DNA of 47,782 nt from an uncultured Clostridia bacterium (lineage in GTDB: Bacteria; Bacillota; Clostridia; UBA1212). The DNA lies in assembly GCA_947304585.1 (NCBI GenBank), contig CAMZBI010000015.1, positions 1-47,782 of the forward strand, written 5' to 3'. The notes beneath the pieces are model-generated. The model worked only from the letters and a program-made list of their open reading frames with translations. It ran no database searches and was not told where the DNA came from. Made by a program: the position numbers and the translations under genes. Positions 43,014 to 47,782 of this stretch are shown in pieces (the first letter of the stretch is position 1; each line of letters opens with the position of its first letter).

Positions 43014-43042
43014 ATTTTACAACAATCCGCAGACCGGTGCAA
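43014..43042 (-). promoter_or_regulatory. Promoter of the oxidoreductase operon
   Basis: Minus-strand TTGCAC (43037-43042), a 17-bp spacer and TAAAAT (43014-43019), about 50 bp before the delta-subunit start. Hairpin array A5 begins about ten bases upstream of the -35 box. Confidence 0.7.
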
Positions 43043-43051
43043 ATGTTTTTA

Positions 43052-43256
43052 AGGCGTAGCGCAGCTTCGCTGCGAGTGAGGCGACTATGTCGCAGTTAAT
43101 AGTTATGAGCGATCAGTGATTAGTTGCGGTGCGCTGCGCGCGATCACTGTGCCGCAGGCGTACCACTCTTCACCCTTCACTTTTCACCATAAACTGTTCA
43201 ATGCGTAGCTTGCTCCGCACCACTTGCTTCGCAGGCGCACCGTTGCTGCTCAATTA
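43052..43256. repeat. Hairpin-repeat array A5
   Basis: Hairpins (GCGCAGCTTCGCTGCG and relatives) with AGTGAG spacers, heptamers AGTTAATAGTTATGAG and AGTGATTAGTTG, then opposite-sense heptamers (CTTCACCCTTCACTTTTCAC, about 43168-43187) and hairpins with CCACTTGC spacers. The array reaches the DUF4143 gene stop. Confidence 0.85.
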
Positions 43257-43258
43257 CG

Positions 43259-44656
43259 CTATTTCAGATAATCGATCATGAACAACGGTAAATACAAAAT
43301 GTCATCTACTGTTTTTAAATCACCGTCGTACAAAACTATTCCGTTGTTCACTCTGTTTGTAAACGTATCCTTGAACTTGGCAAGCGATCTTGTGGTAATT
43401 TCATCGCCCGATTTCACTTCCAAAGGAGTGATCTTCCTCTTTTGGACTGTTAAAAAATCAACTTCCATTACCGTTTTATGACTTACTTCGTCCCGTTTTT
43501 CGTAGTAGAACAATTTCTTTCCGTTGTTTTTTAACGCCTGGGAAATGTAGTTTTCCGCAAACATACCTTCATTCAAATGCAATTTTTCAAGGATCAGCGA
43601 TTTATAGAACAATTCGTCCTGTTCTGTATCCATAAAAGACAACGTGTACAGCAGACCGGTATCTATCAGATATGCCTTAAAATCGAAACCGTTCATCGTC
43701 AACGTTGGCAAGACCGACGGATCCGTTGAATTATAGCATGGATTTACTATGTACGCATTAACGAGCCAATTAAAGGCGCCGTAATACTCTCTTTCCCTTG
43801 CCTGTCGATTGATATGAGTGTATTTAAACCTTTTATCATGGTTTGACAACTCACTGGGGATCATTTCAAAAATAGATGTGACGTAAATTGGATTTTCGTT
43901 TTTCTGTTTGGCAAAATCATCCCTGTATAACTCTATGATCTCTCTTTTTGTTTCCTCTGTCTCAATCAGACTTTTAGTCTTAATAAAGGTTGATAGCGGT
44001 GCGGGCATGCCCCCGGCAAAAAGATATTCTCTGAATTTTAAATAGATTTTACGGTATGCCGCGCCAAGAGGTTTTTTCTTTTCAAAGCATTTGCCCATTA
44101 ATTCAAGGGACATATCATCACCGCATGCTTTTAAGTACTCTGTAAACGAAACAGGGTTTACGTCTATCTTGTTTTCTTCACTCGGAAGCAAATAGTCTTC
44201 CTCATCATTTGATTTTACGATTGACGCCAATGAGCCGGTTTCAATGATATCGTATCTTCCGTCAAGCAGCAGCGTTTTAATTGCCTGCCTTGCCGGTTTA
44301 AAAAGCTGGATCTCGTCAAGAATGATCAACGATTCCCCAACGTACAGTTTTTTTGAAAAAGTAATTTCCAGGACGGAGTAAAAATAATCTAAATCATTCA
44401 GCTCGTTTATGAAAAGGTTTTTCAGCTCATCGCTTGCACGATCAAACGATATTTTGATAAACGATTTGTATTCTTTATGAGCAAATTCAAGTGCCAAAAC
44501 CGATTTGCCTACACGCCTGGCACCCCTGATAAAGAGAGCTTTGTGATTTCTTGCTTTTCTTTCTTTCCAATCCACTAATTTCGAATAGCAATCTCTTTCG
44601 ATATAGCACCCTTTTTCAACGGCCAGCTCATATTCATCTCTAAAATCATCAGTCAT
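43259..44656 (-). CDS. AAA ATPase with DUF4143 domain
   Basis: Walker A is GARRVGKS, Walker B is LIILDEIQL, and a sensor-like block IIETGSLAS follows, in the N-terminal AAA_14-type ATPase. The C-terminal DUF4143 half holds EVDFLTVQKRKITPLEVKSG, a PD-(D/E)xK nuclease-like D...ExK arrangement. The function of this abundant, often mobile family is not settled; links to defence or toxin-like modules have been proposed. It is markedly AT-rich against its flanks, a sign of acquisition. A start at 44662 is also open, but GGAGG is only three bases from it and nine from ATG 44656. Its promoter is embedded in an array of iterated sites (44690-44802), so autoregulation is likely. Confidence 0.88.
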   Translation of the reverse strand: MTDDFRDEYELAVEKGCYIERDCYSKLVDWKERKARNHKALFIRGARRVGKSVLALEFAHKEYKSFIKISFDRASDELKNLFINELNDLDYFYSVLEITFSKKLYVGESLIILDEIQLFKPARQAIKTLLLDGRYDIIETGSLASIVKSNDEEDYLLPSEENKIDVNPVSFTEYLKACGDDMSLELMGKCFEKKKPLGAAYRKIYLKFREYLFAGGMPAPLSTFIKTKSLIETEETKREIIELYRDDFAKQKNENPIYVTSIFEMIPSELSNHDKRFKYTHINRQAREREYYGAFNWLVNAYIVNPCYNSTDPSVLPTLTMNGFDFKAYLIDTGLLYTLSFMDTEQDELFYKSLILEKLHLNEGMFAENYISQALKNNGKKLFYYEKRDEVSHKTVMEVDFLTVQKRKITPLEVKSGDEITTRSLAKFKDTFTNRVNNGIVLYDGDLKTVDDILYLPLFMIDYLK

Positions 44657-44676
44657 TTTCATCGACCTCCGGACTG

Positions 44677-44705
44677 ATTATACACCAGTCACCACGAAAC
44701 CGCAA
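44677..44705 (-). promoter_or_regulatory. Promoter of the DUF4143 gene overlapping iteron 1
   Basis: Minus-strand TTGCGG (44700-44705), a 17-bp spacer and TATAAT (44677-44682). The -35 box and most of the spacer are iteron 1, so a protein bound there would block RNA polymerase. The leader is only about 15 bases. Confidence 0.8.
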
Positions 44706-44802
44706 CATTTTTCGGCCGTTTCACCACGAAAGTGCAAACTTTTTTGGGGTATTTCACCACGAAACCGCAATATAATTTGGCGGTCTCACCACGAAACCGC
44801 CA
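44690..44802. repeat. Four iterated operator-like sites, 32-33 bp apart
   Basis: CACCACGAAACCGCAA-type sites start at 44690, 44722, 44755 and 44787 (spacings 32, 33, 32 bp, about three helical turns). The intervening 16-17 bp differ. The fourth lies in an inverted repeat, TTGGCGGT (44777-44784) and ACCGCCAA (44796-44803). The spacers are far too short for CRISPR. Confidence 0.9.
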
Positions 44803-44816
44803 AAAGCATTCGTCAA

Positions 44817-44990
44817 CAATCAGTTATCAGTGACCGGTTGCGGTACGGCTTCGCCGCAATCACTCGGCGCTTGCGCCGCACCACTTGCGCCGGAGGCACA
44901 CTCACTCTTCACTGCCAACTGTTTCCTGCGACGCTTGCGTCGCATCAGCCGCATCACCTGCTGCGCTTTGCGCTGTCCCCCGCTTGCGCC
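44817..44990. repeat. Hairpin-repeat array A6, running into a coding 3' end
   Basis: ATCAGTTATCAGTGAC heptamers, hairpins (GCGGTACGGCTTCGCCGC; GGCGCTTGCGCC) with ATCACT/ACCACTTG spacers, an opposite heptamer part (CTCTTCACTGCC), then GCGACGCTTGCGTCGC. The last ~90 bp encode the C-terminal tail of the gene at 44902-47505. Confidence 0.8.
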
Positions 44991-47505
44991 GTATCACCAA
45001 CAGCATCACAACCACTGCCCCGGCGATCACTGCGCAGGAGCCCAGGATCACTGGCAGTATCCAGCCGGTCTTTGACGCCGGTTTTGTGGCGAACAGGAAG
45101 ACGAACCGGCCCCCCGGTGCGGTATCGCCATCCGTGTAGAGAGTCATTATATCGCCGTCACTTATGTTGTCGTCGCACCATTTGAAGCCGAAATCAAGGG
45201 TCTTGCCTGCGCTCCCCAGAAGCTTGCGGGGAACTTCGACGACCATTTGGTCGCCCTCGATCCGATAGGAGACGTTGGCAACTTCTTCCCAGTTCCAGCC
45301 TCCGGTGCTCTTCTCCAGGACCATTGTGTCTGCGGTGGTCCCTTGGCGTCCGATGATGTATTCAAATTCCTCCCAGTCCTTTGACGTTGCCGTGGCGGCT
45401 TGGGAATCGATCAGCAACGTCATCCAGCCGCCGGGTTCGTGCGGGGTGATGTTTTCCACTGTTTTTACGTAAAACCAGAGGTTGTCGCTGTCGTAGGAGA
45501 CCTTCGCCTGGACGAAGTCGTTGCGGAGGCCGTCGTTGGTGTAGACGTGCTTGCCGAAGCCCATGTTGTCCCGGGTCAGGGTGTTGTTGGCGTAGTGGTT
45601 GTAGGTGACTATCGCAGGGTCGTCCCACTGGCTCATGCCGGCGTCAAGATCGATCTTCTTCGGATCGGGCTGATAGTCCTGTGCGGAGGCGCCCTTGAAG
45701 CGGCGGACGTTGGCCACCAGCTGGTAGTAGTAGTAATCCTTGAGGTCGCCCTTGGTGGGCTCTATGTCCCTGGAGTTTTCGTCGTTGCACTGATCCGGGA
45801 AGGCATTGGCAACGCCGCACCACTCCTCGTAGCGCCCCATTATCCACTCGTTCCAGCCCGTGACGAAAATGATCTCCGGGTCCTTGGCGATGGCGTAGTC
45901 CCACTGCTCCTGGAAGTTGCGGCCGTAGAGCTTGCTGTTTTCGATATTGGCGTCAACGGTGATCCGGCGGCCTCTGTAAGTGTAGCTGTAGGAGTAGCCG
46001 GGCTGGGCGGCGTAGGACCTGCCCATGTTTTTGCCGCTGTTCATGGCGCTGAGGCTCTGGGTCTCGTAATTGGCGTTTTGAGCAATGCCGACAGTGGTCA
46101 TCTCCACCGTGCCGTCCTCGTTGTAGTAGCAGGCCTGAGGGTATGCGCTGAGCCATCCCCAGCTGTCGTCAGAACCGTCCGGGGCAAAATAGCTGGATAC
46201 CGGGTGCCTGAAGGTGAAGAAAGTCAGAAGTTCAAGCTCGTCCGCGACGTTTCTGTCAAGCCCGTCCCAGGCCATGACCATGGGTTTGCCGTCGAGGTAG
46301 AACCAGAGGTCCTTGTAAAGTCCGTCTCTGTAGATTGTGGTGTATATCTGCCAGAGAGATGAGCGGGTGTTGCCGCTGTAGCCGAACTGCATCATGAAGG
46401 CGACCTTGGGAGTGTTGACCCCGTCCTCCCGGGCCTTCGACCAGACTTTCAGAAGGTTCATATAGGCCTCTTTCCAGACCAGATCGCCGTTGGTGCAGTC
46501 GAAAAGCACAAAATCAATCCCCGCATCTGCCAGCAGTTCGGCGTGCTTTCTCAGAACGTAGTCGTCGGATTCGACATAGTAGCCCCAAAGGGGTTCGTTC
46601 CAGAAATTGGCCCCTTCGGTGGTGTACCAGATCTGGTGACCGTAGTCGTTGGTGGCCTCCGGGTATTCTTCCAGTATGTTGTTAATGTTTCTCGGTCCGT
46701 CGGAGGAGCGGTTGCCCATGTGCCAGGTCCAGTAGAAGATACCCACCAGTTTTTCCTTTTTGTCGCCGGTCTCGCAGTTTGAAGGCAGTGTCCTTCCCAG
46801 GCCGTCCACCGCACCCCACTTTGTGGAGTCTACGTCAAGCTGAACGATTGCGCTGTCCTCCGCAAGTTCCGGCTCTGCCGGGGGCTCGTTGTAAACAAGA
46901 TCAAGGTTCTCAGACGTGACTTTAAACACGTACTTAGCATCCTTAGCAAACTCGATGGAACCGACATATGCGCCGTACCAGCATCTCCCGTTGAGATAAC
47001 TCCTCACGCCAAGGGGCGCCGGCTTCACCCTCTTCAGCACCACGGAAACGTCCTCGTTCAGCTCAAATTCGACAATATATTCCCCCGCCTCCAGCGGCTC
47101 GCTCCCGAGATCGCAGGTCACCGCATATTTGCAGTTGTCCTCCTGCTTCTCATAGGACACGCATTTTTGACTGAATATCACCTCTCCGCCAATGGACTTC
47201 AGTATGTTCCTGTCCCACTTGTAGACCCGGGCTGTAAACTCGATGCCCGACTGTTTCTCGTCCTCACCGCTTCTGGCTCTCATGTAGTTCAGCGTCACGG
47301 ATCTTATCGGCACATCTGTGCGTATCTGATACTGGGCTGTCTTGCCAATGGTCAGCGTGTCGTCCTCGAAATTTTTGTAGTTTTCGTAATACAAAGGGTA
47401 GACGAAGGTCTCCTCATCGGCGTACACTCCCGCAGCGCTCAGGATGCAGACAACCGCCAATATCATCGAAATCAGTATCCTTGCAAAACGACCCTTAAGA
47501 TTCAT
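44902..47505 (-). CDS. GH99/GH71-like secreted protein with C-terminal membrane anchor
   Basis: 867 aa. A Sec signal peptide (cleavage near VYA-DE), an N-terminal beta-sandwich (~30-210), then a barrel: LVGIFYWTWHMGNRSSDG, FWNEPLWGYYVESDDYVLRKH, LLADAGIDFVLFDCTNGD, and the candidate catalytic IFVTGWNEWIMGRYEEW. A DOMON/CBM9-like domain starts at DAGMSQWDDPAIVTYNHY. One transmembrane helix (WILPVILGSCAVIAGAVVVM) and a basic stop follow. The remaining tail, rich in Ala/Thr/Ser, is encoded by hairpin array A6. It is the third and most diverged paralogue of the genes at 29106 and 31312. GAGGG lies before ATG 47505. Confidence 0.75.
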   Translation of the reverse strand: MNLKGRFARILISMILAVVCILSAAGVYADEETFVYPLYYENYKNFEDDTLTIGKTAQYQIRTDVPIRSVTLNYMRARSGEDEKQSGIEFTARVYKWDRNILKSIGGEVIFSQKCVSYEKQEDNCKYAVTCDLGSEPLEAGEYIVEFELNEDVSVVLKRVKPAPLGVRSYLNGRCWYGAYVGSIEFAKDAKYVFKVTSENLDLVYNEPPAEPELAEDSAIVQLDVDSTKWGAVDGLGRTLPSNCETGDKKEKLVGIFYWTWHMGNRSSDGPRNINNILEEYPEATNDYGHQIWYTTEGANFWNEPLWGYYVESDDYVLRKHAELLADAGIDFVLFDCTNGDLVWKEAYMNLLKVWSKAREDGVNTPKVAFMMQFGYSGNTRSSLWQIYTTIYRDGLYKDLWFYLDGKPMVMAWDGLDRNVADELELLTFFTFRHPVSSYFAPDGSDDSWGWLSAYPQACYYNEDGTVEMTTVGIAQNANYETQSLSAMNSGKNMGRSYAAQPGYSYSYTYRGRRITVDANIENSKLYGRNFQEQWDYAIAKDPEIIFVTGWNEWIMGRYEEWCGVANAFPDQCNDENSRDIEPTKGDLKDYYYYQLVANVRRFKGASAQDYQPDPKKIDLDAGMSQWDDPAIVTYNHYANNTLTRDNMGFGKHVYTNDGLRNDFVQAKVSYDSDNLWFYVKTVENITPHEPGGWMTLLIDSQAATATSKDWEEFEYIIGRQGTTADTMVLEKSTGGWNWEEVANVSYRIEGDQMVVEVPRKLLGSAGKTLDFGFKWCDDNISDGDIMTLYTDGDTAPGGRFVFLFATKPASKTGWILPVILGSCAVIAGAVVVMLLVIRRKRGTAQSAAGDAADATQASQETVGSEE

Positions 47506-47567
47506 TTTCAGCCCTCTTTTTATCCCAGTTTAAACGTCCCGTTTGACTCACGGCAGTTTCTGCTTTG

Positions 47568-47595
47568 ATTATACTACAGAAGCGCAGCAAAGCAA
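47568..47595 (-). promoter_or_regulatory. Promoter of the anchored GH99/GH71-like gene
   Basis: Minus-strand TTGCTT (47590-47595), a 16-bp spacer and TATAAT (47568-47573), about 65 bp before the start. Array A7 begins immediately upstream of the -35 box. Confidence 0.7.
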
Positions 47596-47782
47596 AGAGA
47601 AGACTTGTGCGTGGCGCGCTGCGCAGTGAGGCGCCTGCGGCGCAGTGATTGGTGAATAGTGAACAGTTGTGGTGCCGCTCTGCGGCGATTTCTTGCGCGA
47701 AGCGCACCCATTCGAGCCGCAGGCTCGCCCACTTGCGCGCAGCGCACCCACTCGAGCCGCAGGCTCGCCCACTTGCGACGCA
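47596..47782. repeat. Hairpin-repeat array A7 (cut by the window end)
   Basis: Hairpins with AGTGAGGCG/AGTGATTGG spacers, heptamers GTGAATAGTGAACAGTTG (about 47652-47670), then hairpins GAGCCGCAGGCTC (twice) with CCCACTTGCG/CCCATTC spacers of opposite sense. The same modular order as A1, A2 and A5. No gene is seen. Confidence 0.85.

Noticed and set aside
44690..44802. CRISPR-like regular repeats before the DUF4143 gene
   Set aside because: Repeat ~16 bp, spacer ~16 bp, only four units, no cas genes, and the first unit overlaps a promoter. Iterons or operators fit better.

Overview
The window looks like a chromosomal piece of an uncultivated, probably gut- or rumen-type anaerobe of the class Clostridia. 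The clues are a PolC-type replicative polymerase, a pyrophosphate-type phosphofructokinase, a four-subunit 2-oxoacid:ferredoxin oxidoreductase, strong AGGAGG-type ribosome sites, sigma-A promoters, and many lipoproteins with Thr/Pro-rich linkers. GC is about 54% by my estimate, apart from two AT-richer insertions. I see no rRNA, tRNA, CRISPR array or intact insertion sequence.

Layout. 1-5336 (+): a hairpin-repeat array, thrS without its TGS domain, a membrane-tethered PstS-like protein and an exo/endonuclease/phosphatase lipoprotein. 5593-10824 (-): a secreted surface protein, an AT-rich decayed patch, a DUF4349 lipoprotein and a PlsC-like acyltransferase. 11051-12305 (+): a small unknown protein and a TIGR02206 membrane protein. 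12434-18932 (-): acyltransferase, homocysteine methyltransferase-like protein, SGNH esterase and a large DUF4091 glycosidase-like lipoprotein. 19108-24423 (-): polC and PPi-phosphofructokinase. 24608-33141 (-): an apparent six-gene run of two GH99/GH71-like lipoproteins, GH127, nth and glgB (five genes after the first lipoprotein are closely packed). 33591-37157 (+): SGNH hydrolase, GH1 and a discoidin-domain lipoprotein. 37348-39680 (-): a compact three-gene redox operon. 39723-42964 (-): maf and the 2-oxoacid:ferredoxin oxidoreductase. 43259-44656 (-): an AT-rich AAA/DUF4143 gene with an iterated operator. 44902-47505 (-): a third GH99/GH71-like surface protein.

Together, much of the window serves extracellular glycan recognition and cleavage (GH127, GH1, DUF4091, three GH99/GH71-like proteins, two SGNH esterases, discoidin and DOMON-like binding domains), without any transporter or regulator nearby. 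Housekeeping genes (thrS, polC, nth, maf, glgB, PPi-PFK, oxidoreductase) are interspersed.

The points most worth a second look are: a PolC that lacks its built-in proofreading exonuclease; seven intergenic arrays of short hairpins and degenerate heptamers that abut promoters; a roughly three-fold excess of the hexamer ATTGGC/GCCAAT in several reading frames; a promoter-overlapping iteron array before the DUF4143 gene; and a small operon whose last gene resembles ferredoxin-dependent bilin reductases.
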